Origin: PALSA-607 sp036510735
GTDB lineage: Bacteria; Actinomycetota; Actinomycetes; Acidothermales; Acidothermaceae
Length of the DNA stretch: 23,754 nt
Reading direction: 5' to 3'
NCBI GenBank assembly: GCA_036510735.1
Contig: DATCDK010000114.1
Span: 1-23,754 of the forward strand
The notes under the pieces were generated by a model. That model saw only the letters and a list, made by a program, of their open reading frames with translations, was not told the origin of the DNA and made no database searches. Shown piece by piece: positions 7,690 through 15,418 of this stretch. Position 1 is the stretch's first letter, and every line of letters begins with the position of its first letter. The translations under genes and the position numbers were made by a program.

Positions 7690-8375
7690 GCGCTGACACT
7701 GCACGCCTGCTCTCGGGGATGCGGGTACAGCTCGCTCGACGTGACGACGCGGCCCGGGATGGAGTACGGCAGGTCGGTTGGAAGTTGGGCTTTGGATCGC
7801 CGTCTGGTTTGGAATTGCTCGGTCTCGACCGGCCGCTGGTGGGATTCCTCCTCGAGAAGGGCCTATTGCCCGACGCCGCTGTCGTGGACGTCGCCAGCTG
7901 GACCCACCCCGTGCTCGAGCCGGAGATTGCCGTGCACCTCGGGCAACGGGTCGAACCGGATGCGTCATGGGACGAAGTGCACGCGGCGATTCGCGGATAC
8001 TCGGCGGCGATCGAGTTGGCCGACGTCGACCGGCCTCCCCGGGACGTGCACGAGGTACTGGCAGGCAACATTTTCCATCGACATTTCATTGTCGGATCGG
8101 TTGACACAGAGCTGTTGACGACCCGCGACCTCGCGGTCTCGGCATCGATCGACGGCCGTGAGGTGGCCTCAACTCACGCACCGCAGGAGCTCACCGGTGA
8201 AGTGATCGAGATGCTTCGGCTGACAGCCGAAGGATTGGCGACCTACGGCGAGAGTCTCGGAGCTGGCGACGTTGTCCTGACAGGGTCGATGGTGCCCCCG
8301 TTGCAGGTCAGTGCTGGGATGCACGTGGTGACCCGGATCGACCGCCTAGGCCCACTCACCGTCACGCTGATCTAG
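7686..8375 (+). CDS. 2-hydroxypenta-2,4-dienoate hydratase / FAH-superfamily protein
   Basis: This 229-residue protein is slightly shorter than the usual 2-keto-4-pentenoate hydratases (about 260). It keeps GWKLG (Lys33), the metal-binding LEPEIAV (Glu78, Glu80), AIELAD (Glu110) and GDVVLTGSMVPP near the C-terminus. Family members add water to 2-hydroxydienoates or decarboxylate 4-oxalocrotonate at the end of aromatic meta-cleavage routes. The GTG start overlaps the cupin stop by four bases. It is the last gene of the operon before operator copy 3. A meta-cleavage dioxygenase is not present in the window, so the compound it handles may come from a different chemistry. Confidence 0.85.
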   Translation: MSADTARLLSGMRVQLARRDDAARDGVRQVGWKLGFGSPSGLELLGLDRPLVGFLLEKGLLPDAAVVDVASWTHPVLEPEIAVHLGQRVEPDASWDEVHAAIRGYSAAIELADVDRPPRDVHEVLAGNIFHRHFIVGSVDTELLTTRDLAVSASIDGREVASTHAPQELTGEVIEMLRLTAEGLATYGESLGAGDVVLTGSMVPPLQVSAGMHVVTRIDRLGPLTVTLI

Positions 8376-8413
8376 CGTGGCTCCCGTTAGTCCTTCTGGC
8401 GTGGCATGCTGCT

Positions 8414-8427
8414 GGCAATCGATTGCA
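8414..8427. promoter_or_regulatory. LacI-type operator, copy 3
   Basis: GGCAATCGATTGCA, with the inner 12 bases GCAATCGATTGC a perfect palindrome. It lies 17 bases before the start codon of the carboxymuconolactone-decarboxylase-like gene. No good -35/-10 pair is evident nearby. Confidence 0.75.
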
Positions 8428-8443
8428 GGCTAAGGGAGATCAG

Positions 8444-9055
8444 ATGCCACGGATCCCGTACCCGGACCTCGAGACGATTACCGACTCGACGCTCCTGCGC
8501 TACCTGGATGACTCGCGGCGGTTCGGCACACCGCGGCTGGAGAGCCAAGCGTTGCGGGCCAGAGTTCCGGCCGTGCTGGAGACCTTCAGCGAGTCGTGGC
8601 AGCGGGTGTTTCGCGAGGGCGTTGTCGACCATCGGATCAAAGAGCTGGCGCGCGTGTTTATCGCGCGGAGCCTCGACTGCGGCTACTGCGCTGGTCAGCG
8701 GTCGCACCTCGGTGCGGAGCAGGGACTGACAGAACGGCAGTTCGACGAGGTCCTTGAGTTCCGGCGGTCGACGCTACTCACCGAGCGCGAGAAGGCGGCA
8801 CTTTTGTGGGCTGAGGCCATCGCGTGGGACCCGGGCCTAGCAGACGACTCCGTCTGGGCCGCATTGCATGAGCACTTCAATGACGACCAGCTGGTCGAGC
8901 TTGGCTACTTCATCGGCCTGACAATGGGGCAACAGCGCTTCCTGAAGACCGTCGGCGTCCAGCACGGTGACCTGGCGGACGCAGGCACGGCCGGTCTTGC
9001 TCCCGATGTCGCCGAACGGCTTGAACAGCAGGCCAACAAGCAGCTGGCAACCTAG
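8444..9055 (+). CDS. Carboxymuconolactone decarboxylase / AhpD-like family protein
   Basis: This 203-residue helical protein carries the CxxC pair Cys79/Cys82 in SLDCGYCAGQRSHLGAEQGL, and LTEREKAALLWAEAI is typical of the CMD/AhpD fold. The usual CxxCxxxH histidine is not in its normal place: the nearest is His88, six residues after the second Cys. A decarboxylase/lactonase, a peroxidase-type thiol role or another function are all possible. The frame is open from 8423, but that ATG lies within the operator. AGGGAG (8433-8438) supports ATG 8444. It forms its own unit and shares four bases (CTAG) with the convergent exporter gene, each using part of them as its stop. Confidence 0.85.
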   Translation: MPRIPYPDLETITDSTLLRYLDDSRRFGTPRLESQALRARVPAVLETFSESWQRVFREGVVDHRIKELARVFIARSLDCGYCAGQRSHLGAEQGLTERQFDEVLEFRRSTLLTEREKAALLWAEAIAWDPGLADDSVWAALHEHFNDDQLVELGYFIGLTMGQQRFLKTVGVQHGDLADAGTAGLAPDVAERLEQQANKQLAT

Positions 9056-10458
9056 GCTTTACGGCCGCCGCGTAGGGCGTCGCCAGAATCGACCGGCAGG
9101 CGTACCGCTGCGACCAGCGCGCAAAATACAGCGACGCCGAGCACGCAGAAGGCGAACCGGAAGTTGTTTCCGTGACCGACGATGCCGGTGCCAACCTTGA
9201 GGGAGATAACAGCGAGCGCGACGCCGAATGCTTGCGTCAGCTGTTGAATCGTTGAAGCAAGAGTATTCGCCTGGCTCATCGACGCCTGATCGATGTCAGC
9301 GAAGGCGATCGTGTTGTACCCGGTATACCCGATCGAACGGAAGACACCGCTCAGGGCGAGGACGCCGATTAGCAGCACCACGTTCGTCGATGGCCGCAGG
9401 AGTGCGCAGCCGATCAGTGTGAGCGTGGCGCCGGCAGTCGTCGCGACTAGCACAGTTCGAAACTTTGCAACTCGCAGCAGCGGAGTTGTTGCCGGCTTGA
9501 TGAGCAAGTTACCTAAGAAGAGGAACAAAAGCGTTGATCCGGCCCGGGCCGGGGACCACCCGAAACCGTCCTGGAACAGCAAGGGGAGCAGAAAAGCGGC
9601 GCCGTTGATGCCCACCCGAAAAGCAGTTCCACCCACCGCGGCGGCCCGAAATGTTTTCACCCGCAAGGCGTCGAGTGCAACGAGCGGCGATCGAGCCCGC
9701 AGGAGATGGACGATTGCGAACGTGCCAACTCCCACGGTCAGCCCCGCGAGGACGGCCACAGCTAGCCAGGACACCGTCGGTGAGCCTAGGTCAGCGGCAA
9801 GCAGGACAAGGCAGCCGAGTGAAATCGCGGTGCTGACAAAGCCGATCCAGTCAAGCGGGCCGGGGTCGCCACGCGCCTGCCGAGGCATGATCCGCAAAGC
9901 GACACCAAGCGCGACGATTCCCAGTGGCAGGTTGATCAGGAAGATCCACGGCCACGTTGCGTACGACGTGATGAGCCCACCTACCGCGGGCGCCAGTACC
10001 GGAGCCACAAGTGCGGGCCAGGTGAGGTAGGCGACGGCCTTGATGATGTTGGATTTCCCGGTGGCACGCAGGACCACGAATCGTCCGACCGGCACCATCA
10101 TCGCTCCGCCCGCGCCCTGCGCCACCCGCATGATGCTCAGTTCGGTGAGGTTGGTACTGAAGGAGCAGAGCACCGACGCCACCGTGAAAAGAGCGATGGC
10201 GAAGAGAAACGTCTGCCGCGCACCGCGCCGCGCAGCCAACCAGCCACTCACCGGGATGAGCGCGGCGACGGTCGCGAGGTATGCGGTGGCCGTGATGCCG
10301 ATTTGCGACGACGTCACGCCGAAGGATCGGGCGATGCTCGGTGCGGCCGTAGCGACGATGGTGGCGTCGAGGTTCTCCATGAAGAGCGTGCCGGCTACAA
10401 GGAATGCGAGAGGACGCATCGGCCAGTCGTCGGCATCGGCCGTTGTGCGGCGAGCCAC
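9052..10458 (-). CDS. MFS transporter, DHA2 (EmrB/QacA-like) type
   Basis: This protein of about 470 residues has many hydrophobic helices. It shows the loop 2-3 motif GWLAARRGARQTFLF and the DHA2 signature APAVGGLITSYATWPWIFLI followed by NLPLGI. N-terminal ENLDATIVATAAPSIA is also typical of the 14-helix drug/proton antiporters. It likely exports the substrate or a toxic intermediate by proton antiport. An ATG lies at 10476, but GGAGG at 10467-10471 points to GTG 10458 eight bases on, which I chose. It is transcribed away from the M24 hydrolase gene, with operator copy 4 between them. Import is also possible for this fold, but export is more usual. Confidence 0.9.
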   Translation of the reverse strand: MARRTTADADDWPMRPLAFLVAGTLFMENLDATIVATAAPSIARSFGVTSSQIGITATAYLATVAALIPVSGWLAARRGARQTFLFAIALFTVASVLCSFSTNLTELSIMRVAQGAGGAMMVPVGRFVVLRATGKSNIIKAVAYLTWPALVAPVLAPAVGGLITSYATWPWIFLINLPLGIVALGVALRIMPRQARGDPGPLDWIGFVSTAISLGCLVLLAADLGSPTVSWLAVAVLAGLTVGVGTFAIVHLLRARSPLVALDALRVKTFRAAAVGGTAFRVGINGAAFLLPLLFQDGFGWSPARAGSTLLFLFLGNLLIKPATTPLLRVAKFRTVLVATTAGATLTLIGCALLRPSTNVVLLIGVLALSGVFRSIGYTGYNTIAFADIDQASMSQANTLASTIQQLTQAFGVALAVISLKVGTGIVGHGNNFRFAFCVLGVAVFCALVAAVRLPVDSGDALRGGRKA

Positions 10459-10530
10459 CTGATGGGCCTCCGTCATCGCGCCGAGAGGCAGGCGGGCTGA
10501 GCTCGAAAGTTGAGTCTCACGCGGGACTAG

Positions 10531-10561
10531 TTGACGAGCCGCGAGCGGCCGATGCTATTCT
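10531..10561 (+). promoter_or_regulatory. Possible promoter of the M24 hydrolase operon
   Basis: TTGACG (10531-10536) and TATTCT (10556-10561) are 19 bases apart, a long spacer. Operator copy 4 begins four bases after the -10 box, the same layout as at the aldo/keto reductase promoter. Confidence 0.4.
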
Positions 10562-10564
10562 AAC

Positions 10565-10578
10565 AGCAATCGTTTGCA
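10565..10578. promoter_or_regulatory. LacI-type operator, copy 4
   Basis: AGCAATCGTTTGCA, sharing the GCAANCGNTTG core. It lies between the divergent exporter gene (minus) and the M24 hydrolase gene (plus). Confidence 0.73.
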
Positions 10579-10633
10579 TGCTGAAGCAGCCCGAGGTCGA
10601 CGCGGGCCTTCGCGAGGAGAAGGGGGAAGCTAG

Positions 10634-11914
10634 ATGTCGGATTCCTCCCTCTCGGCAGCAGCCGCGGCGATCTTTCGCACCCCGCAGATCCCTGCCCCCG
10701 GACACGGTTCGGTCGACTACGAGATGCGCGTCGACATGGAGCGACTGCGTTCCTACCGGCTCGGGCGTGCACGTGCCGCGCTTGAGGCGAGCGACTGCGG
10801 CTCGTTTCTCCTCTTCGACTTCTACAACATTCGGTATGTCACGCAGACCTGGATCGGCGGGGCGCTCGGGGACAAGATGACCCGGTACGCGCTGCTCGCC
10901 CGTGGCGCCGAACCGGTGCTGTGGGACTTCGGATCCGCCGCAGCTCACCATCGCTTGTACGCGCCATGGTTGAAGCCGGAGAACTGCCGGGCCGGAATGC
11001 TTGGTATGCGCGGAGCGATCGCCCCGGACGCCGGCCTGATGCGGTCCGCGATCGCTGAGATCCTCAGCATGCTGACCGCGCAGGGCCTGCACCGTGCACC
11101 CGTCGGAGTCGACATCGTCGAGCCGGCCTTCCTGTTCGAGATGCAGCGACAGGGTCTCACCGTTGTCGATGTCCAGCAGAGCCTGCTCGACGCGCGTGTC
11201 ATCAAGTCGGCAGACGAGATCATGCTGCTGGCGCAGGCGGCTGCCATGGTCGACGGCGTCTACCAGGACATCGCGGACGTGTTGAAGCCCGGTATCCGTG
11301 AGAACGAGATCGTTGCTCTCGCCAACAAGCGGCTGTACGACATGGGGTCTGATCAGGTCGAGGCCATCAACGCGGTATCCGGCGAGCGGTGCAATCCCCA
11401 CCCACACAACTTCTCTGACCGGATCATCCGACCCGGAGACACCTGTTTCTTCGACATCATCCACTCCTACAACGGATATCGGACCTGCTACTACCGGACG
11501 CTGAATGTCGGGTCGGCAACCACGTCACAACGCGACGCGTACACAAAGGCGCGGGAGTGGATGGACGCATCCATCGCGATGGTCAAGCCGGGGGTCGGTA
11601 CCGACGCAATAGCAAGTGTCTGGCCCGCCGCTCAAGAATTCGGGTTCGAGAACGAGATGGCCTCCTTCGGTCTGCAGTTCGGCCACGGACTCGGTCTCGG
11701 CTTGCACGAGCGACCCATCATCAGCCGGCTGAACTCCTTCGACAATCCGGTGGAGCTTGAGGTCGGCATGGTGTTCGCCCTCGAGACCTACTGCCCCGCT
11801 ACCGACGGATTCTCTGCGGCCCGTATCGAGGAAGAGATCGTCGTCGCACCGGACGGTCCTCGAGTCCTGACCCGATTCCCAGCTCAGGAGTTGTTCGTTG
11901 CCAATGCCTACTGA
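10634..11914 (+). CDS. M24-family (creatinase/aminopeptidase P fold) hydrolase
   Basis: This 426-residue protein has an N-terminal creatinase-like domain (about 35-190) and a C-terminal pita-bread M24 domain. Four of the five usual metal ligands are visible: Asp274 (FFDIIHSY), His351 (GHGLGLGLHE), Glu384 (ALETY) and Glu399 (RIEEEIV). The second aspartate, normally 11 residues after the first in GYxxDxxRT, is Cys285 in GYRTCYYRT. A normal dinuclear metallopeptidase is therefore doubtful, and a non-peptidase role on a small amide or amidine is likelier. M24 members with such roles include creatinase, ectoine hydrolase and DMSP lyase DddP. GAGGAGAAGGGG upstream gives a good ribosome site. Its end overlaps the next aldehyde dehydrogenase, so its product may feed that enzyme. 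Confidence 0.87.
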   Translation: MSDSSLSAAAAAIFRTPQIPAPGHGSVDYEMRVDMERLRSYRLGRARAALEASDCGSFLLFDFYNIRYVTQTWIGGALGDKMTRYALLARGAEPVLWDFGSAAAHHRLYAPWLKPENCRAGMLGMRGAIAPDAGLMRSAIAEILSMLTAQGLHRAPVGVDIVEPAFLFEMQRQGLTVVDVQQSLLDARVIKSADEIMLLAQAAAMVDGVYQDIADVLKPGIRENEIVALANKRLYDMGSDQVEAINAVSGERCNPHPHNFSDRIIRPGDTCFFDIIHSYNGYRTCYYRTLNVGSATTSQRDAYTKAREWMDASIAMVKPGVGTDAIASVWPAAQEFGFENEMASFGLQFGHGLGLGLHERPIISRLNSFDNPVELEVGMVFALETYCPATDGFSAARIEEEIVVAPDGPRVLTRFPAQELFVANAY

Positions 11915-13367
11915 CCTCGCCGCGCAGGCGGTTGTCGACGTCCCGACCATGCTCCTCATCGGCGGCAAGTGGCGTCCTGCATCGGACGGCGCGACCTTCC
12001 CGGTGGTCGACCCTGCGACCGGTGACGTACTGGCCCAGGTGAGTTCGGCGTCTGAGGCTGACGCACTGGATGCCCTAGCCGCGGCTCACGAGGCGTTCCC
12101 GGTCTGGCGTGCTACCCCGCCGCGGGTGCGGGGTGAGGTGCTTCGCAACGCATGGCGGTTGATGACTGAAAGGGCCGAGGAGTTAGCCCGGCTCGTCGTT
12201 GCGGAGAACGGGAAGGCGCTCGTCGACGCGAGGTCGGAGATCGCCTATGCGGCTGAATTCTTTCGTTGGTACGCCGAGGAAGCGGTCCGTGCCGACGGCA
12301 GCGTGCAGACTGCACCCAGCGGCACCAATCGGATCTTGGTGCTCCGCGAGCCGATCGGCGTGTCGCTGCTCATCACACCGTGGAACTTCCCGGCTGCCAT
12401 GGCGACTCGCAAGATCGGGCCGGCCCTGGCTGCTGGCTGCACGACGATCCTGAAGCCCGCATCGGACACCCCGTTGACCGCCCTAGCTCTGTGCGACCTA
12501 CTCCTCGAGGCAGGTGTGCCGGACGGCGTTGTCAATGTGCTGCCCTCGCGCCGCTCGTCCGCCGTCGCGAACACCCTGCTGGCCGACGACCGGCTGCGCA
12601 AGCTGTCCTTCACCGGATCCACCGAGGTTGGCCGCACGTTGCTCGCGGCCGCTGCGCACACCGTTGTCAGCTGCTCAATGGAGCTCGGCGGCAACGCCCC
12701 GTTCCTCGTGCTGGCGGACGCCGACCTCGACGCGGCGGTCGACGGGGCAATGATCGCCAAGATGCGCAACGGCGGCGAGGCGTGCACCGCCGCGAATCGC
12801 TTCTATGTGGCCTCCAGCATCGCCGAGGAGTTCTCCCGCCGTCTCGGTGGGCGAATGGCCGCTCTGCAGATGGGGCCCGGCCTCGAGCAGGGCTGTGGCC
12901 TGGGACCACTGATCAATGCCGAGGCGCGCGACAAGGTCGACGAACTCGTCCGCGGAGCCATCGCTGATGGAGCACGAGCCCTCACCGGGGGAGCGAGCGC
13001 CGCGGGCGCCGGATACTTCTACCCGCCGACCGTCCTCGTGGACGTGCCACCGACGTCCAGCATCCTCGGCCAGGAGATCTTCGGCCCAGTGGCGCCCGTC
13101 GTCGCATGCGATTCCGTCGAGGAGATGATCGAGCTCGCGAATGCGACCGAGTACGGGCTCGTGTCCTACGTGTACACAAAGGACTTGGCGCTCGGGCTAC
13201 GCGTATCCGAGGCGCTGGAGACCGGCATGGTCGGGCTGAATCGTCCCGTCGTCTCCGACCCGGCGGCGCCGTTCGGCGGGGTGAAGCAGTCGGGCCTCGG
13301 CCGCGAGGGTGGCCACGACGGCTTGCTCGAGTTCACCGAGAGCAAGTACATCGCCGTCCAGTGGTAG
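11898..13367 (+). CDS. Aldehyde dehydrogenase, succinate-semialdehyde dehydrogenase-like
   Basis: This 489-residue ALDH has TPWNFPAAMATRKIGPALAA, ILKPASDTPLTALAL, MELGGNAPFLV with the general base Glu262, and the catalytic Cys296 in NGGEACTAANRFYV. The ELGGNAP form and overall pattern are those of GabD-type semialdehyde dehydrogenases, so a short-chain omega-semialdehyde is a reasonable guess for the substrate. TTG 11898 follows AGGAG (11886-11890) by seven bases. ATG 11904 is an alternative. Either start overlaps the end of the M24 hydrolase gene, implying coupled translation. The gene ends ten bases from the stop of the convergent dehydrogenase. Confidence 0.92.
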   Translation: MPMPTDLAAQAVVDVPTMLLIGGKWRPASDGATFPVVDPATGDVLAQVSSASEADALDALAAAHEAFPVWRATPPRVRGEVLRNAWRLMTERAEELARLVVAENGKALVDARSEIAYAAEFFRWYAEEAVRADGSVQTAPSGTNRILVLREPIGVSLLITPWNFPAAMATRKIGPALAAGCTTILKPASDTPLTALALCDLLLEAGVPDGVVNVLPSRRSSAVANTLLADDRLRKLSFTGSTEVGRTLLAAAAHTVVSCSMELGGNAPFLVLADADLDAAVDGAMIAKMRNGGEACTAANRFYVASSIAEEFSRRLGGRMAALQMGPGLEQGCGLGPLINAEARDKVDELVRGAIADGARALTGGASAAGAGYFYPPTVLVDVPPTSSILGQEIFGPVAPVVACDSVEEMIELANATEYGLVSYVYTKDLALGLRVSEALETGMVGLNRPVVSDPAAPFGGVKQSGLGREGGHDGLLEFTESKYIAVQW

Positions 13368-13377
13368 TGGTGACCCC

Positions 13378-14307
13378 TTAGCTGGCTCCGTGTAGCCCGT
13401 CGTCCACCGCGACATCCTCTGAGACGAGTTCGATCCCCGACAACAGTGCCTGCAGCAGCAGCAGCACCCCGAAGTCCTCGGCTGCATGGCCCCGCGCGAT
13501 TGTCGCCTGAACCGGCTCTCGCGCAGCAGCCACAACTGGCATCGGTACACCGAGCGTGTTCGCCAGGGCGAGCCCGAGATCGAGATCCTTGCGCAGCAGC
13601 ACCGGCGTAAACGTCGGCGTGAAGTCCAGGTTCACGAAGGCAGGCGTCTTGTACCGGGTGAACATCGAACCCATGACGCTGTTGTTCATAAACTCAAGGA
13701 AGGCAGCACGCGACACGCCGCCCTTCTCGGCGAGCACGGTGATCTCCGCTAGGTTCTGCGCGACTACCCCGAGCATCAGGTTGTGGCAGATCTTGACCAG
13801 CCGGGCTTTTTCGCCCTCTCCGACGTAGGTCACATGGCGCCCGAGCCGATCGAGCAGAGGGAACAGCTCGTCGTACGCGGCGCGAGGGCCTGAGCAGACA
13901 AGGCTGAGCAGTCCCGCCTTCACCACCTTGCCGTTGCCGCTCACGGGGGCCGCGAGGAAAGTGACGCCGCCGGCCGAGGTCATTTCCCGGACGCGCGCGG
14001 ACGCCTCGATTGAGATAGTCGAGCAATCCACCAGAAAACGGGGAACTTGCTCGCCCGACAGCAGTTGCCGCACGACCTCTTCGAGGTCGGAGGAACTCGA
14101 CACCATGGTGAACACCACGTCGCGGTCAGCCAGGTCGGCGATTTCGCCTGCCACCTTCGTGCCGTGGCCCAGCGCCTCGGCCTTTGCGCGGGTTCGGTTC
14201 CATACCGTGACGTCGACTTCGGCGTCAGCCAATCTTGAGGCGAGCGGTCCTCCCATTCGGCCGACTCCGATCCAGCCGACCGTCAACACCGGCGTGGGTG
14301 AGCTCAT
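13378..14307 (-). CDS. NAD(P)-dependent beta-hydroxyacid dehydrogenase (HIBADH family), second copy
   Basis: This 309-residue protein has GWIGVGRMGGPLA (G14-x-G16-xx-G19) for the dinucleotide, VDCSTIS, the substrate loop APVSGNGKVVKAGLLSLV, and Lys172 with Asn176 in KICHNLML. These are the catalytic hallmarks of 3-hydroxyisobutyrate and tartronate-semialdehyde reductases. It differs clearly from the copy at 6374, for example SGNGKVVKAG against SGSPATLAAG in the substrate loop, so it probably uses another intermediate. It is a single-gene unit, read divergently from the solute-binding-like gene with operator copy 5 between. GAGGGA precedes the ATG by nine bases. Confidence 0.92.
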   Translation of the reverse strand: MSSPTPVLTVGWIGVGRMGGPLASRLADAEVDVTVWNRTRAKAEALGHGTKVAGEIADLADRDVVFTMVSSSSDLEEVVRQLLSGEQVPRFLVDCSTISIEASARVREMTSAGGVTFLAAPVSGNGKVVKAGLLSLVCSGPRAAYDELFPLLDRLGRHVTYVGEGEKARLVKICHNLMLGVVAQNLAEITVLAEKGGVSRAAFLEFMNNSVMGSMFTRYKTPAFVNLDFTPTFTPVLLRKDLDLGLALANTLGVPMPVVAAAREPVQATIARGHAAEDFGVLLLLQALLSGIELVSEDVAVDDGLHGAS

Positions 14308-14369
14308 GTGATTGGTCCCTCGTTCGTCGGGGGTAAGGCAGGCTCGTGCGGCAACACGACGACTATTTC

Positions 14370-14383
14370 TGCAATCGTTTGTA
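14370..14383. promoter_or_regulatory. LacI-type operator, copy 5
   Basis: TGCAATCGTTTGTA, sharing the GCAANCGNTTG core. It is 62 bases before the dehydrogenase start (minus) and 60 before the solute-binding-like start (plus), so it sits midway in the divergent gap. Confidence 0.73.
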
Positions 14384-14443
14384 GCGTATCCTCATCGCCA
14401 GGTCACGGGCTGTCAACTCCCGGGTAGACGCCAAGGAGGGTTC

Positions 14444-15367
14444 ATGGTCGACGTCGTTCGTCTGGGGGTCTTCAGCCCTTCTGCAGTTGTCGCGGTTGGC
14501 GCAGAGGCAGGCTTTTTTGAGTCTGCGGGGATCGCGCTGGAGACCAGCGCTGTACGCAGCTCGGTTTCGGCGTTCAGCGACCTCGCAAGCGGAGCGCTCG
14601 ACTTGCTCGTCACCAGTCCGGACAACGTCCTCGCCTACAGGCTGAACGGATCGAATGCGCTCGGTAGCTGCATCGACGCACAGATTCTGTTTGGGATCGA
14701 CAGGGGACTCGGCCTCTCTTTGATGGCCGCACAAGCCGGCAGCGACGGATGTTGGGGTGCGGATGGTCGCCAACTGCTCGGCGTCGACGCGCCCGCCACC
14801 GGCTTCGCTTACGCCGCTTATGCCGTGCTGGACCGTCTCGGATTGGACAAGCAGGGGCTCGACATCGTTGAGCTCGGAGCCACCCCAGTGCGCCGCGACG
14901 CTCTGATGGCAGGCGTCTGTTCGTTGACGATGCTCAACGCAGGCCACGATCTGGTCGCCGAAAATGCGGGGTGCGGGCGCGTTGCCCGAGCGGTCGCGAC
15001 CGTCGGTCCGTACCTGGGCAGTGCCCTGGTGGGTCTCCAGTCGTGGGTGTCCCGACACAACAGACTCCTGGAGCGCTTCACCGAGGCGTGGCTGGCGTCT
15101 ACGCGGATGGTTGTTGATCCGGCGTCGGTGGCTTCGGTCACGGCGCGAATTGAACGCTTGCTGGCCTGCGACGAGGCGACCGCGAGTCGCGCGGTGGAGA
15201 CGCTAGTGAGCCGTACCGAAGGTCTTGTTGTTGACGGCCGGATCGACGAGGCCGAGCTGCAGACAGTGATCGAGCTTCGAGCGGCTTACGGCGGGTTTGA
15301 CGGCGGAGCTGTACCCAGGGCGGCAGCGGCTGTTGAGACCGGACTGGTCCGCGAGCGTCGCGGCTGA
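14444..15367 (+). CDS. NMT1/SsuA-type solute-binding-fold protein without signal peptide
   Basis: This 307-residue protein has the opening of periplasmic binding proteins for aromatic sulfonates, nitrate or pyrimidine precursors: LGVFSPSAVVAVGAEAGFF, then FSDLASGALDLLVTSPDNVL. The mature-like domain begins within six residues of the start, and there is no signal peptide or lipobox. The frame is open back to 14312, but that part crosses operator copy 5, whereas AAGGAGG (14433-14439) is well placed for ATG 14444. No permease or ATPase gene is adjacent. It may be a cytoplasmic ligand binder or an enzyme of the THI5-like type, or its export signal may have been lost. Family identification is tentative, from fold-like sequence pattern only. 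Confidence 0.7.
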   Translation: MVDVVRLGVFSPSAVVAVGAEAGFFESAGIALETSAVRSSVSAFSDLASGALDLLVTSPDNVLAYRLNGSNALGSCIDAQILFGIDRGLGLSLMAAQAGSDGCWGADGRQLLGVDAPATGFAYAAYAVLDRLGLDKQGLDIVELGATPVRRDALMAGVCSLTMLNAGHDLVAENAGCGRVARAVATVGPYLGSALVGLQSWVSRHNRLLERFTEAWLASTRMVVDPASVASVTARIERLLACDEATASRAVETLVSRTEGLVVDGRIDEAELQTVIELRAAYGGFDGGAVPRAAAAVETGLVRERRG

Positions 15368-15370
15368 TCC

Positions 15371-15397
15371 GAGCGCGCTGATTAGAGCGCGCTGATT
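15371..15397. repeat. Tandem 13-base direct repeat
   Basis: GAGCGCGCTGATT occurs at 15371-15383 and again at 15385-15397, one base apart, in the short gap between two convergent genes. It could be a small slippage duplication. The second copy supplies one arm of the adjoining hairpin. Confidence 0.7.
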
Positions 15398-15418
15398 CGT
15401 GCGCGCAACGCGAATCAG
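15392..15418. terminator. Possible bidirectional terminator hairpin
   Basis: CTGATTCG (15392-15399) pairs perfectly with CGAATCAG (15411-15418) around an 11-base loop. It lies between convergent genes and overlaps the stop codon of the minus-strand hydrolase. Only a short TTT follows on the plus strand, so intrinsic termination would be weak. Confidence 0.4.

Noticed and set aside
9293..10030. Long plus-strand frame opposite the MFS transporter gene
   Set aside because: It mirrors the minus-strand transporter codons and has no family motif.
14312..14443. Longer N-terminus for the solute-binding-like protein with a Tat-like TRRLFLQS
   Set aside because: This stretch covers the operator at 14370-14383, has no hydrophobic core after the arginines, and a strong ribosome site fits ATG 14444.
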